Positions 17,800-27,663 are shown, numbered from the stretch's first letter. The stretch is DNA of 64,000 nucleotides from an uncultured Prevotellaceae bacterium (GCA_946617675.1 CAMOKH010000109.1:1-64000), one strand, 5' to 3'. Numbers and translations: made by a program. Notes: generated by a model from the letters alone, not told the origin.

Positions 17800-18948
17800 A
17801 TGAAAGCAAGAGTTATAGCATACTACCTCCCACAGTTCCACCCCATACCCGAAAACGATGAAGCATGGGGACCAGGCTTCACCGAGTGGACAAACGTGGC
17901 AAAGGCCAAGCCCTTGTTCAGAGGACACTACCAACCGCGTATTCCCGCCGACCTGGGGTTTTACGACCTCCGGCTGCCGGAAGTACGCGAGCAGCAGGCC
18001 AATCTGGCTCGTGAGGCTGGTATTGAAGGATTCTGCTATTACCACTATTGGATGGGGAATGGTAAGCTGTTGCTACAGAGGCCTTTCCAAGAGGTGCTCC
18101 AGAGCGGCAGACCCGACTACCCTTTCTGCCTCTGCTGGGCAAACCACGAGTGGACCACCAGAACTTGGCAGAACGGAGGAAAAGAGAAAGTGATTGCACC
18201 AATGGTGTACAACGGGGAAGAGGACTACACTGCCCATTTCTACTATGTGTTATCTGCGTTTAAGGATAAGAGATACATTACTGTCGACGGGTTGCCACTA
18301 TTCTCCATCTACGACCCTTACCACTTTGCTGACGTGGAAGCTTTTATGGCGTTGTGGCGACGATTGGCATTGGAGAATGGTCTTCCAGGAATCCATTTCT
18401 CTGCAATGATAAACAACACCACCACTATCAAGCGAGCTGGCGACGGAAGTCTGAAGCGCGTGATACCCAATACAGAAAACAGCAGTGAAGTATTTTCTGA
18501 TATTCTCTCATTAGGATTCGACAGTATCACCTCGTACGGCAAAGCAAGGGGGGAAATGCTATTCAAAGGGAAATATCGCCGGATTATGACAAAATACATC
18601 CATAAGCATCTGCCATTCCTACCGGCATTGCGTTACAACTACCCGGAAACCGTGAGACATTTCTTTGCGCCTGAGGACCAGTGGGAGAATGTATTCCCTG
18701 TCGTCATTCCGCAATGGGACCGTACACCCCGAGCCGGCAAGGGAGAAGGCGTTTATATCAATGCAACCCCCGCTAATTTCGAGAAACACTTGTCAACAGC
18801 TATCAATATTATCAAAGACAAGACAGATGAGCACAAGATTATCTTTATCAAGTCTTGGAATGAGTGGGGAGAAGGAAACTACATTGAGCCAGACGAAAAA
18901 TACAGACATGGCTTTCTTGATGCAATTAAGAACGTTTTAGGTAAATGA
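17800..18948 (+). CDS. WbsX-like (GH99-like) protein
   Basis: VIAYYLPQFHPIPENDEAWGPGFTEWTNVAKAKPLFRGHYQPRIPADLGFYDLR and FIKSWNEWGEGNYIEPDEKYRHGFL. Confidence 0.92.
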   Translation: MKARVIAYYLPQFHPIPENDEAWGPGFTEWTNVAKAKPLFRGHYQPRIPADLGFYDLRLPEVREQQANLAREAGIEGFCYYHYWMGNGKLLLQRPFQEVLQSGRPDYPFCLCWANHEWTTRTWQNGGKEKVIAPMVYNGEEDYTAHFYYVLSAFKDKRYITVDGLPLFSIYDPYHFADVEAFMALWRRLALENGLPGIHFSAMINNTTTIKRAGDGSLKRVIPNTENSSEVFSDILSLGFDSITSYGKARGEMLFKGKYRRIMTKYIHKHLPFLPALRYNYPETVRHFFAPEDQWENVFPVVIPQWDRTPRAGKGEGVYINATPANFEKHLSTAINIIKDKTDEHKIIFIKSWNEWGEGNYIEPDEKYRHGFLDAIKNVLGK

Positions 18949-18955
18949 GGAACAG

Positions 18956-20110
18956 ATGAAGAAGCACCCGAAAGACATAATTTTCTACATTGACCCACAA
19001 TCAATGATAAATCTTGCAGCATATGACTATCATTTGCTGGCAGACATCAAAGACTTTGACGTACATTATATCTGTAGCAAACATTTAGACCACAAGGAAA
19101 ACCCTGACCATGTGTACCACAAGGTTTTCAACTATAACAAATTGGGAAATCCTGCATTCAAGGCATTCAGCTACGTGTTGACGTACATCAGGCTTCTCTC
19201 TCTCTTCTTTACGCTCAGGCCCAAATTGGTTCATGTCCAATGGTTCAGGCTACAGCATTTTGACCTGTATTATTATAGGTTGGCAAAGAAACTCTTTGGT
19301 TTCAAGCTGGTATATACTGCCCACAATATCCTGCCCTTAAATACTGGCGACCGCTATATGCCTGTGTTCTCGAAGATTTACGGCATTTGCGATGAAATCA
19401 TTGTACATTCAAACGACACCAAGGCGCAACTGGCCCGGAAATTTAGCCTCCCCGATGACAAGATTACCGTCATTCACCATGGCTACCTGCAACTAAATTA
19501 CGACAGGCAGAAATACAACGAAGAAGAGCAAGTATTCGACAAGAAATACAATTTCGGCGACAAACTTATATTCGCCTCCTTGGGGTTCCAAAACGCTTAC
19601 AAGGGCTATGATATCCTTGCCAGAGTATGGGCTGATACGCCACAACTGAACAACAATCACAATTGCATACTGCTGATGGTGGGAAAGAACCAAGGAGTTG
19701 ACTTCTCCATGTTGCAACAATGCAATAATGTTATCATTGAGGACCGAAAACTATCCAATGAAGAGTATTACTACCTGCTGTCCCATACCAGTGTGTATCT
19801 GTTGCCATATAGAAAGACCTCATTCTCGCAGAGTGGCGCTCTTATGACGACTATATCCGAAAGAATTCCCACGCTGGTAACTAATGTCGGAGGCCTGCCG
19901 GAACCCCTAAGGATTGCTCATATTGGATGGGTTATAGAAGAGGATGTGAACGAGGCTAATCTACAAGCCGCTCTGTTACATATCATGAGCCATCCAGAGG
20001 AAATCAGAAGAATCAAGAACGACGAACTTGCATGGAAAAAAGTACAGGCCTACTATGACTGGCACAACATCAGTCTACAGACACAGGATTTGTACCATAA
20101 GGCCATCTGA
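18956..20110 (+). CDS. GT4-like glycosyltransferase
   Basis: AHNILPLNTGDRYMPVFSKIYGICDEIIVHSNDTKAQL, VIHHGYLQLNYD, SGALMTTISERIPTLVTNVGGLPE. Confidence 0.87.
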   Translation: MKKHPKDIIFYIDPQSMINLAAYDYHLLADIKDFDVHYICSKHLDHKENPDHVYHKVFNYNKLGNPAFKAFSYVLTYIRLLSLFFTLRPKLVHVQWFRLQHFDLYYYRLAKKLFGFKLVYTAHNILPLNTGDRYMPVFSKIYGICDEIIVHSNDTKAQLARKFSLPDDKITVIHHGYLQLNYDRQKYNEEEQVFDKKYNFGDKLIFASLGFQNAYKGYDILARVWADTPQLNNNHNCILLMVGKNQGVDFSMLQQCNNVIIEDRKLSNEEYYYLLSHTSVYLLPYRKTSFSQSGALMTTISERIPTLVTNVGGLPEPLRIAHIGWVIEEDVNEANLQAALLHIMSHPEEIRRIKNDELAWKKVQAYYDWHNISLQTQDLYHKAI

Positions 20111-20128
20111 CAATTTAAAGTTTCATTG

Positions 20129-20136
20129 TACCTTTG
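20129..20136 (+). promoter_or_regulatory. -7 box TACCTTTG before TupA-like gene
   Basis: TACCTTTGCAA 19 bp before ATG 20155. Confidence 0.6.
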
Positions 20137-20154
20137 CAATCCCAATCCTTCATT

Positions 20155-21066
20155 ATGGAAATAAAAAGACAGTTGCTGCACATGGCGGCATGGATGCTAT
20201 ACCCATTACCTGATAAGCAGATGCTCCAGCTGGAGTATCGCATAAAAAACGGCAGGAGACTAAACCTTACCAATCCCGTTCGGTTTACCGAAAAGATACA
20301 ATGGTATAAGTGCTATTACCGCAACCCGCTGATGCTCCAATGCACAGACAAGTACCAAGTAAGAGAATATGTGAATAGGAAACTCGGGACAGGCCAATAC
20401 CTCAACAATCTCTATCAGCTGGTTGACAGGGCCGAAGATATTGACTTTGATTCACTCCCAGAGCAGTTTGTAATTAAGACCACTGACGGTAGCAGCGGCG
20501 ATAATGTCCTGATAGTAAAAAACAAGCAGGAACTCGACATCCCCCAGGCTATTAAGAAAGTAAACAAATGGCGCAACAGGCGTAACTATGTCATTTCAAG
20601 GGAATGGGCTTATCGTGGTGCGGGGAAATCCCAGATTGTCGTGGAACAGTATCTGAAAGACAGCAGCAATGCTGACGAAGCACTTAACGACTATAAATTC
20701 CTCTGTTTCAACGGTAAGTTCCAGTATATGTGGGTAGACAAAGACCGCTATACCAATCACACCAGATGCTTCTATGACCGGGATTTCAAATGGATTCCCG
20801 GCATCGACTTTGAGTATCCTGCGTCTGCCACAGAATTCCCACTGCCAGACAATGTGACGGATATGGTGCCTATCGCAGAAAAGCTCTCAGAAGACTTTCC
20901 ATTTGCCCGCATAGACCTATATAACATACAGGGCAGAATCGTTTTTGGGGAAATCACATTCTACCCTGGCAGTGGATTCCACAACACGACACCTGACAGT
21001 TTCGACTTTGAGCTTGGACGCCATTGGAAAATGTGTAATAACACAACTACATCCCCCACACCATGA
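20155..21066 (+). CDS. TupA-like ATP-grasp protein
   Basis: FTEKIQWYKCYYRNPLMLQCTDKYQVREYV, QFVIKTTDGSSGDNVLIVKNK, FYPGSGFHNTTPDSFDFELG; ATG at 20155 fits the -7 box at 20129-20136 better than ORF-track start 20134. Confidence 0.85.
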   Translation: MEIKRQLLHMAAWMLYPLPDKQMLQLEYRIKNGRRLNLTNPVRFTEKIQWYKCYYRNPLMLQCTDKYQVREYVNRKLGTGQYLNNLYQLVDRAEDIDFDSLPEQFVIKTTDGSSGDNVLIVKNKQELDIPQAIKKVNKWRNRRNYVISREWAYRGAGKSQIVVEQYLKDSSNADEALNDYKFLCFNGKFQYMWVDKDRYTNHTRCFYDRDFKWIPGIDFEYPASATEFPLPDNVTDMVPIAEKLSEDFPFARIDLYNIQGRIVFGEITFYPGSGFHNTTPDSFDFELGRHWKMCNNTTTSPTP

Positions 21067-22648
21067 TGTTGCGTCCGTTATACTGGCAGGACTTGTGCCA
21101 GATGCGTTCATCCCATGACTTCTCTTTCGTACGGTCAAAGATGATGAGGTGTCCCTCGTCCACGCTGCCTACGGTGTCCATGTATTCCCACGTCTGCTGC
21201 AATCCCTTTTCGATGATGGCGTCGAGCGAGCCGCGTTTAATCTTCAGCTCCAGCACTACACGCTGAACGGGGCCGCCGTAATGGTCGGTCAGAGGCTTGC
21301 GTATAAGCAGGTCGGTGCGCCGCCGCCCGAGTCCGTATTCTCTGTCAATATAACCGCCGCCGTTGACAATTCTTTGCAGAAAAGCTTGCAGCAACAGCTG
21401 CGGACCTGCCTCGGCATAGTCGAACTTCTGAATCCACGAGTCGCTGTTCTGTCGGAAGAACTGCTGGAAGTCTGTCAGCAGTTTCACCATGTCAATGCTG
21501 CCGTCAGCCCGCTGATACCACTGCGGCTCCTGGATGAGGGTCTGCTGGGTGTTCCAAGTGAGCTCCCGGGGAATGATTTCACGATATATGCCGTTGGCAA
21601 TGCGTATAGGTTTCCCCCGGTCGCGAGTGATGAGTCCCATGTCGGTAACATACTGTATGTCGTCAGCCTTCATCTTTTCCTCGTCAGGCTCCTCGGCATT
21701 GGCAAGGATAGGCTCTATCACCCGCTTGACGCGCTCTTCCTGCAACTTATAGATTAAGATGTCTATATGCGTGTCGCGGCGGTAGATGATGCGCTCTTGT
21801 GCCCGGTAAATCATCTCTGGGGTGATGGTGATGCTGCGGTCGCGGTTTTCGGTCATCTTCCATGTCACCTCATGGGCCAGGGCGTTCACTAACCACGGCT
21901 GGCCCTCGGTGGCCTCCCATACCATGGGGAAACAGGCTTCGTCCCACTGTTGTCCTGTCTCGCGCGTATGCTGCATATAGAGTTCACGTATTTCCTCCTT
22001 GGAGAAATTGCCTAATCTCAGCGACTCGGCCTTGATGTTGAAAGCCGAACCGCCGGTGACGATGTCCTGGTTGGAGAGCACGATGCGATAGTCGCGAACG
22101 TCGCGAACGCCACAGAGCACAATGGTCTGAGGGAAGGCTGCCGGGCGGTTGGGATAGCCGGCACGAAGTTGACGCAGCACGCTCACAAGAGAGTCGCCCA
22201 CCAAAGCGTCAATCTCGTCAATAAAGAGCACAAGTGGTCTTGGCAGACTCTCCGACAGACGTCGCAGGAAGGTGGCAAGCATGGCATCCTTGCCCGTCTG
22301 CTGCACACTTTCAGCCACTTGGAGCGGAAGGTCGTTTTTCAGAATACCGCGCATCTCTTCTGCCAATGTGTCTACAGTCGACTTTATCACGCTCTGCACG
22401 TCGTTGCGCGAAGCCTGGCCGCCCTCCACGTTGGCATAGACGGCGATGTAGTCGCCCCGCTCGTTGAGATAGTCGCGCAAGGCGAGCAGGCACGACGTCT
22501 TACCCGTCTGGCGAGGCGCATGGAGCACGAAGTAGCGCTGCTGAAAAATTAACGACATCATCTCATCAAGGTTAAACCTGGCAAGAGGGTCAATCGAGTA
22601 ATTAATATCGGTCTTCTGCGGTCCCGCCGTATTAAAGAATTTCTCCAT
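21047..22648 (-). CDS. AAA+ ATPase of the Bacteroidetes ATP-binding/PD-(D/E)XK-like family
   Basis: Walker A HAPRQTGKTSCLLALRDYL, Walker B RPLVLFIDEIDALVG, C-terminal YGLGRRRTDLLIRKPL...RVVLELKIKRGSLDAIIEKGLQQTWEYMD; start likely MEKFFNTAGPQKTD at 22648. Confidence 0.85.
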   Translation of the reverse strand: MEKFFNTAGPQKTDINYSIDPLARFNLDEMMSLIFQQRYFVLHAPRQTGKTSCLLALRDYLNERGDYIAVYANVEGGQASRNDVQSVIKSTVDTLAEEMRGILKNDLPLQVAESVQQTGKDAMLATFLRRLSESLPRPLVLFIDEIDALVGDSLVSVLRQLRAGYPNRPAAFPQTIVLCGVRDVRDYRIVLSNQDIVTGGSAFNIKAESLRLGNFSKEEIRELYMQHTRETGQQWDEACFPMVWEATEGQPWLVNALAHEVTWKMTENRDRSITITPEMIYRAQERIIYRRDTHIDILIYKLQEERVKRVIEPILANAEEPDEEKMKADDIQYVTDMGLITRDRGKPIRIANGIYREIIPRELTWNTQQTLIQEPQWYQRADGSIDMVKLLTDFQQFFRQNSDSWIQKFDYAEAGPQLLLQAFLQRIVNGGGYIDREYGLGRRRTDLLIRKPLTDHYGGPVQRVVLELKIKRGSLDAIIEKGLQQTWEYMDTVGSVDEGHLIIFDRTKEKSWDERIWHKSCQYNGRNIMVWGM

Positions 22649-22666
22649 AGCTATTATTTTTGCCCA

Positions 22667-22674
22667 CAAAGATA
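22667..22674 (-). promoter_or_regulatory. -7 box TATCTTTG for AAA ATPase gene
   Basis: CAAAGATA upstream of 22648 start. Confidence 0.55.
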
Positions 22675-22748
22675 CGAAGAAAAAAGGGAAAAGCAAGCAC
22701 GAAAGAGAAAAAACAAGCTTTCATGGCTCAAAATCACAAAATAATTCG

Positions 22749-22756
22749 TACCTTTG
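22749..22756 (+). promoter_or_regulatory. -7 box TACCTTTG before GT2 gene 22782
   Basis: CGTACCTTTGCAG. Confidence 0.65.
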
Positions 22757-22781
22757 CAGCCGATTTGCGTAAGAACAGCGA

Positions 22782-23579
22782 ATGAAACAGGAGTTAGTGT
22801 CAGTCATCATGCCTACCTATAATGCCGGCAAATACCTTGCCGGCAGCATCGACAGCATACTGGGACAGACCTACCAGAACCTGGAACTGCTCATCACCGA
22901 CGACTGCTCGGACGACGACACACGGCAAATTCTGAAGGACTATGCACAGAAGGACCAGCGCGTGAAAGTGACATACCTCAAGGAGAACTCCGGACCGGCC
23001 ATTGCCCGCAACCGCTCCATCGAGCGCGCCAGGGGGCGCTACATCGCTTTCTGCGACTGTGACGACCGCTGGATGCCCGAGAAGCTGGAGAAGCAGATTG
23101 CCCACATGACGCGCAAGGACTGCGCCCTCAGCAGTTCGTCGTACCTCATCTGTGACGACGACAACCAGGTGACGGGCATCAGCGTCTCGCCGAAGTACCT
23201 CACGCTGAGCATGATGAAGCGCGACAACAAGATAGGCTGCCTGACGGCCATCTACGACATCAAGCGCCTGGGTCACAAGTTCTACATGCCCGCCATCCGC
23301 AAGCGCCAGGACTGGGCGCTGTTTCTCAACATCCTGAAGGACTGCCAGATCTGCTTCTGCCTGACCGAGCCGCTGGCCTACTACCGGCAGCACGACAACT
23401 CGGTGTCGAGCAACAAGCTGTCGCTCATCAAGTACAACGTCAACGTCTACGAGACGGTGTTCGGATACTCCACGTGGAAGGCCTATCTCTACTTCTTCCT
23501 CTGCTTCCTTCCCGCCTACACCGCCAAGGTCATGAAGCGCCGGCGCGACAGCCGCAAATACCTGAAAAATCATTTTTAG
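22782..23579 (+). CDS. family 2 glycosyltransferase
   Basis: VSVIMPTYNAGKYLAGSIDSILGQTYQNLELLITDDCSDD; DW motif KRQDWALFLN. Confidence 0.94.
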   Translation: MKQELVSVIMPTYNAGKYLAGSIDSILGQTYQNLELLITDDCSDDDTRQILKDYAQKDQRVKVTYLKENSGPAIARNRSIERARGRYIAFCDCDDRWMPEKLEKQIAHMTRKDCALSSSSYLICDDDNQVTGISVSPKYLTLSMMKRDNKIGCLTAIYDIKRLGHKFYMPAIRKRQDWALFLNILKDCQICFCLTEPLAYYRQHDNSVSSNKLSLIKYNVNVYETVFGYSTWKAYLYFFLCFLPAYTAKVMKRRRDSRKYLKNHF

Positions 23580-23588
23580 CCGTTATTC

Positions 23589-23620
23589 TTTGTCCATACG
23601 GTTTTTTTTTCGTACCTTTG
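23589..23620 (+). promoter_or_regulatory. promoter (-33 TTTG, 20-bp spacer, -7 TACCTTTG) for sugar transferase
   Basis: TTTG 23589-23592, TACCTTTG 23613-23620; ~110-nt leader follows. Confidence 0.7.
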
Positions 23621-23731
23621 CAGCCGTTTTGCAGAAAGGCGGCGGCCAGACATGGCCGTAATGCCAAAAAAGGCAAAGAAAAATAGTAATCACGTGCAAT
23701 AAATGTTGCCCTCTGCCGTTATATATAAAAA

Positions 23732-24394
23732 ATGACAAGGAGTACATCGCGCAAAAGAGCATCTATGACGAAACTCAACAATGGATATATCTTAGATGGC
23801 ATGAATGAATTCGAACGCAACGTCAAACGTGGGTTCGACTTTGTGGTGTCCATTATCTGCATGCTGGTCTTCTCGCCTCTTTTCGCCTATTGCTATTTCA
23901 TGATCAAGCGCGACGACGGCGGACCCGTCATCTACAAGCAGGAGCGCATAGGCCGCTTCGGCCGGCCATTCTACATCTACAAGTTCCGCAGCATGAAGGT
24001 CGGCGCCGAGGCCAACGGCCCCGAGCTCTGCGACTCTGAGGACGACAACCGCCTGACCAAGGCCGGCCGCTTCCTCCGTGCCCACCATCTCGACGAGCTG
24101 CCCCAGTTCTGGAACGTCTTCAAGGGCGAGATGTCGTTCGTAGGCCCGCGCCCCGAGCGCAAGTTCTTCATCGACCAGATTATGGAGCAAGACGAGCGCT
24201 ACGAATATCTGTACCAGATACGCCCCGGCATCTCGTCGCTGGCCACGCTCTACAACGGCTATACCGACACGATGGAGAAGATGCTGAAGCGCCTTGAGAT
24301 GGATCTCTACTACCTGGAGCACCGCTCCTGGTGGCTCGACTTCAAGATTATCGGACTGACCTTCCTCCGTATCGTCTTCGGCAAGAAATTCTAA
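23732..24394 (+). CDS. bacterial sugar transferase (undecaprenyl-phosphate sugar phosphotransferase)
   Basis: KRGFDFVVSIICMLVFSPLFAYCYFMIKRDDGGPVIYKQERIGRFGRPFYIYKFRSMK...TKAGRFLRAHHLDELPQFWNVFKGEMSFVGPRPER. Confidence 0.95.
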   Translation: MTRSTSRKRASMTKLNNGYILDGMNEFERNVKRGFDFVVSIICMLVFSPLFAYCYFMIKRDDGGPVIYKQERIGRFGRPFYIYKFRSMKVGAEANGPELCDSEDDNRLTKAGRFLRAHHLDELPQFWNVFKGEMSFVGPRPERKFFIDQIMEQDERYEYLYQIRPGISSLATLYNGYTDTMEKMLKRLEMDLYYLEHRSWWLDFKIIGLTFLRIVFGKKF

Positions 24395-24410
24395 GTTGGC
24401 GCAGGGTTTA

Positions 24411-24441
24411 GGGATTTTCCCCTGCCGTTTAGGGAAAATCC
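24411..24441. repeat. two palindromes 21 bp apart (array G), also a 10-bp inverted repeat
   Basis: GGGATTTTCCC (centre 24416) and GGAAAATCC (centre 24437); GGATTTTCCC/GGGAAAATCC. Confidence 0.6.
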
Positions 24442-24522
24442 TTTGCAGGAGTCAGGATTTTGTTGTTTCTTTGCACCGAGAAAAAGAAACAAACATGTCG
24501 AACCGATAAAAACTCTACGATT

Positions 24523-25512
24523 ATGAAGAAACTGATATTCGCACTGATGGTGATGCTGACCACAGCCGTGTCGGCAAGTGCAATGAGCTACGAGCAGGCC
24601 CGCAACGAGGCCCTGTTCCTCACCGACAAGATGGCCTACGAGCTGAACCTCACCGACGCCCAGTACGAGGCCGCCTACGAGATTAACCTCGACTACCTGA
24701 TGGGCGTCACGGGCCAGGCCGACGTCTTCGGCACCTACTGGGAGCGCCGCAACCTTGACCTGAGCTACATTCTCTACACGTGGCAGTGGGACCTCTTCCG
24801 CGCAGCCACCTACTTCTACCGCCCGCTCTACTGGGATGCCGGCTACTGGCACTTCGGCGTCTACGCCCGCTACCCGCACCGCGACTACTTCTACTTCGGG
24901 CGTCCACACTTCTACGCCACCTACCGCGGCGGTCACGCCTGGCACCTGAACGGCGGGCGCAGCTACTACCACGGTCGTGCCGACCACTTCCGCCCCTCAC
25001 TGCCCCACGGACGTCAGCACTTCGGCATGCGCAACGGCTTCGACCGCGGCGACTACCGCGGCTCACGCGCCGGCAGTTCGACCCGCATCACCGGCCGTCA
25101 GGGCGGACGCGACAACGGGCGCTCAATAGGCAACCGCAACATGGGCGGCAACCGCAATGCGGGCGGTGGCAACCGCACCGTCATCGACAACCGCACCTAT
25201 AACTACAACAGCGGCAACAACAGCAACAACCAGCGCAGCGGCGGCCGCTTCGGCGGCAGCAGCCTGGACCGCAGCCCGGGCAACTCGGGCAGCATGAACC
25301 GCCAGTCAGGCAGCATTGAGCGCGGCGGCAGCCGCAGCTACGGCAGCAGCGCCACGCCTACCCGCTCGTTCGGCGGCAGCCGCAGCTCAGGCAGCATCGG
25401 CGGCAGCCGCAGCTCTGCCCCCACCCGCTCGGCAGGCAGCTCGGCCGGCAGCCGCTCGTCAGGTGGCAGCCACGGTGGCGGACACTTCGGTGGCAACGCA
25501 GCCCGCCGATAA
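24523..25512 (+). CDS. secreted hypothetical protein with Gly/Ser/Arg-rich low-complexity C-terminus
   Basis: Signal peptide at internal ATG (MKKLIFALMVMLTTAVSASA), Tyr/His-rich middle, long GGSRSSG-type tail. Confidence 0.75.
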   Translation: MKKLIFALMVMLTTAVSASAMSYEQARNEALFLTDKMAYELNLTDAQYEAAYEINLDYLMGVTGQADVFGTYWERRNLDLSYILYTWQWDLFRAATYFYRPLYWDAGYWHFGVYARYPHRDYFYFGRPHFYATYRGGHAWHLNGGRSYYHGRADHFRPSLPHGRQHFGMRNGFDRGDYRGSRAGSSTRITGRQGGRDNGRSIGNRNMGGNRNAGGGNRTVIDNRTYNYNSGNNSNNQRSGGRFGGSSLDRSPGNSGSMNRQSGSIERGGSRSYGSSATPTRSFGGSRSSGSIGGSRSSAPTRSAGSSAGSRSSGGSHGGGHFGGNAARR

Positions 25513-25517
25513 TCACA

Positions 25518-26027
25518 CTACAACGTGAGCGTGCGGACCTCGCAGTTCTGCATACGCTCCACCTCACTCATCTGCTTGCCGTAGTGCACAGCCTGTATCG
25601 CCTTGTTGACGATGCCGTGCCCTACGGCAAGCACTGTTTTTCCCGCGTACCTTATTCTTATATAGTCCAGGAAGCGGCCGGCACGCCGCAGCAGCTCGTC
25701 GAGCGTCTCAATATCGTCGGGCCACGGCTCGCCCTTCAGACTGGGAATGTAGCGGCCGGTGAACGAGCCCCAGTCGCGCTCGCGCAGCAGCGGTGTGGTC
25801 ACGACTTCCAGTCCACGGGGCTCAGCCAGTATGCGGGCCGTGTCGACAGCCCGCCTGAGGTCGCTGGCCACCACGGCGTCGATAGCGTCGGCGGCCAGTC
25901 GGTCGCGCAGCGCCTCGGCCTGACGTATGCCCTCGGCCGTGAGCTGCCCCTGGGTCTGTCCCTGCATAATCTGGCCGACGTTATCCACGGTCTCGCCGTG
26001 GCGTACTAAAAGCAAAATGGTCTTCAT
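25518..26027 (-). CDS. histidine phosphatase family protein (phosphoglycerate mutase-like)
   Basis: LLLVRHGETVDNVGQIMQGQTQGQLTAEG (RHG motif); internal ATG at 26027 preferred. Confidence 0.92.
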   Translation of the reverse strand: MKTILLLVRHGETVDNVGQIMQGQTQGQLTAEGIRQAEALRDRLAADAIDAVVASDLRRAVDTARILAEPRGLEVVTTPLLRERDWGSFTGRYIPSLKGEPWPDDIETLDELLRRAGRFLDYIRIRYAGKTVLAVGHGIVNKAIQAVHYGKQMSEVERMQNCEVRTLTL

Positions 26028-26030
26028 TGG

Positions 26031-26094
26031 TGCAAAGTTACGAAATAATTCATAATTCATGATTCATAATTCATAATTATTTCGTAACTTTGCG
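26031..26094. promoter_or_regulatory. mirror-image divergent promoter pair (TAACTTTG on both strands)
   Basis: TGCAAAGTTACGAAATAATT (26031-26050) and AATTATTTCGTAACTTTGCG (26075-26094): 19/20 inverted match. Confidence 0.75.
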
Positions 26095-26114
26095 CCATCA
26101 ACAAGCAAGACATC

Positions 26115-26741
26115 ATGAAAATCCTACAAAGTTCAGTCTTCCGCGCCTTGTGCGCCATCGTCATCGGCATCCTGCTCATTAAGTTTCCCGACAACACGGT
26201 GAAAGGCATCACCGTCGCCATCGGCGTGCTGTTCCTCGTGTCGGGGCTCATCTCGTGTGTCACCTACTTCTGGGCGAAGCGCAACGTCAGCGAGTACAAG
26301 ATCTACGACGCCGAGGGCAACCTCGTGGCCGGCGAGCAACCGACGTTCCCCATCGTGGGCATCGGCAGCGCCATCCTGGGCCTGATCCTGGCGCTGACGC
26401 CGACGGCCTTCGTCTCGGCGCTGATGTACATCATCGGGGCCATCCTCATCCTGGGAGCCATCAACCAGTACATGAACCTCATCGGGGCGCGCCGCTACGG
26501 CAGCGTCAGCTTCTGGTTCTGGGTCATGCCGACGCTCATCCTGCTCACCGGCGTCTACGTCATGGTGAAGCCGCTGGCGCCGCTGGCGACGGCGATGCTC
26601 GTCCTTGGCTGGTGTACGCTCGTCTACGGTGTGGTGGAACTCATCAACGCCATGAAGTTCTACAACGACAAGAAAGCCTGGCTGAAGTCACAAGAACAGC
26701 AACCACAACTCGACAACTTTGAGGAGATCTCAGAGAAATAA
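26115..26741 (+). CDS. DUF308/HdeD-like membrane protein
   Basis: Six-TM-like ORF; FRALCAIVIGILLIKFPDNTVKGITVAIGVLFLVSGLIS. Confidence 0.78.
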   Translation: MKILQSSVFRALCAIVIGILLIKFPDNTVKGITVAIGVLFLVSGLISCVTYFWAKRNVSEYKIYDAEGNLVAGEQPTFPIVGIGSAILGLILALTPTAFVSALMYIIGAILILGAINQYMNLIGARRYGSVSFWFWVMPTLILLTGVYVMVKPLAPLATAMLVLGWCTLVYGVVELINAMKFYNDKKAWLKSQEQQPQLDNFEEISEK

Positions 26742-26775
26742 GAGGTAATAAAAACTGACCCTAACCCAACTGACC

Positions 26776-26809
26776 CCACCCCTGCCTGGCTTCTCCCCGA
26801 CAGGGGTGG
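26776..26809. terminator. hairpin between convergent DUF308 and udk genes
   Basis: CCACCCCTG ... CAGGGGTGG. Confidence 0.6.
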
Positions 26810-26821
26810 AGTTAGTAATAT

Positions 26822-27436
26822 TCAGACTCCCGTGACGATGCCCTGGATGTAGGTCTTCAGGATGTGTATGCCGGTGCGGTTGTCGCCGCCCCAGGGAATG
26901 ATGAGGTCGGCGAACTTCTTAGTGGGCTCGATGAACTGCTCGTGCATGGGCTTGAGCACCTTCTCGTAGCGGTCGAGCACCATGTCGACGGTTCGTCCGC
27001 GCTCGACGACGTCGCGGCGTATGTTACGTATCAGGCGCACGTCGTCGTCGGTATCGACGTAGATTTTCAGGTCCATCATGTCGCGCAGCCGTTTGTAGTG
27101 CAGTGCCATGATGCCCTCGATGATGATGACGGGCTTCGGCTCCACGTGCACGGTCTCCTTCTGTCGGTTGCTCTCTATATACGAGTAGGTGGGCTGCTCT
27201 ACGGCCTCGCCGTTCTTCAGCAGTCGTATGTGCTCGGTCAGCAGCTTCCAGTCGAAGGCGTCGGGGTGGTCGAAGTTGATGGCCGCCCGCTCCTCGGGCG
27301 TCATGCCCGTGGTGTCATTATAGTACGAGTCGAGGGGTATGACGGCCGCACAGTGTGGCGGCAGCGCCTTCGCGATGCGCCTGACGACGGTAGTCTTGCC
27401 CGAGCCGGTTCCGCCGGCAATTCCGATAATAGTCAT
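26822..27436 (-). CDS. udk: uridine kinase
   Basis: IIGIAGGTGSGKTTVVRRIAKAL, PLDSYYND, NFDHPDAFDWKLL, IEGIMAL. Confidence 0.95.
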   Translation of the reverse strand: MTIIGIAGGTGSGKTTVVRRIAKALPPHCAAVIPLDSYYNDTTGMTPEERAAINFDHPDAFDWKLLTEHIRLLKNGEAVEQPTYSYIESNRQKETVHVEPKPVIIIEGIMALHYKRLRDMMDLKIYVDTDDDVRLIRNIRRDVVERGRTVDMVLDRYEKVLKPMHEQFIEPTKKFADLIIPWGGDNRTGIHILKTYIQGIVTGV

Positions 27437-27663
27437 GATGATATTTACGATTTACTGATTTTCGATTTACAGATTATTATTTACCAATTATTTGATTTAC
27501 TTCCCGGTGATGATGCGTATGATGGCAGTCACGTCGGCCACGTGGTATAGTTTTAGATGTGACAATGGAATGATGGTGCAAAGATAGCAAAAAAGATTGG
27601 AACGTCCAAACAATTTAGAAGAAAAAAATAGCCATCCGCCGCCGTTAGGCCATCGTCTTCTTA

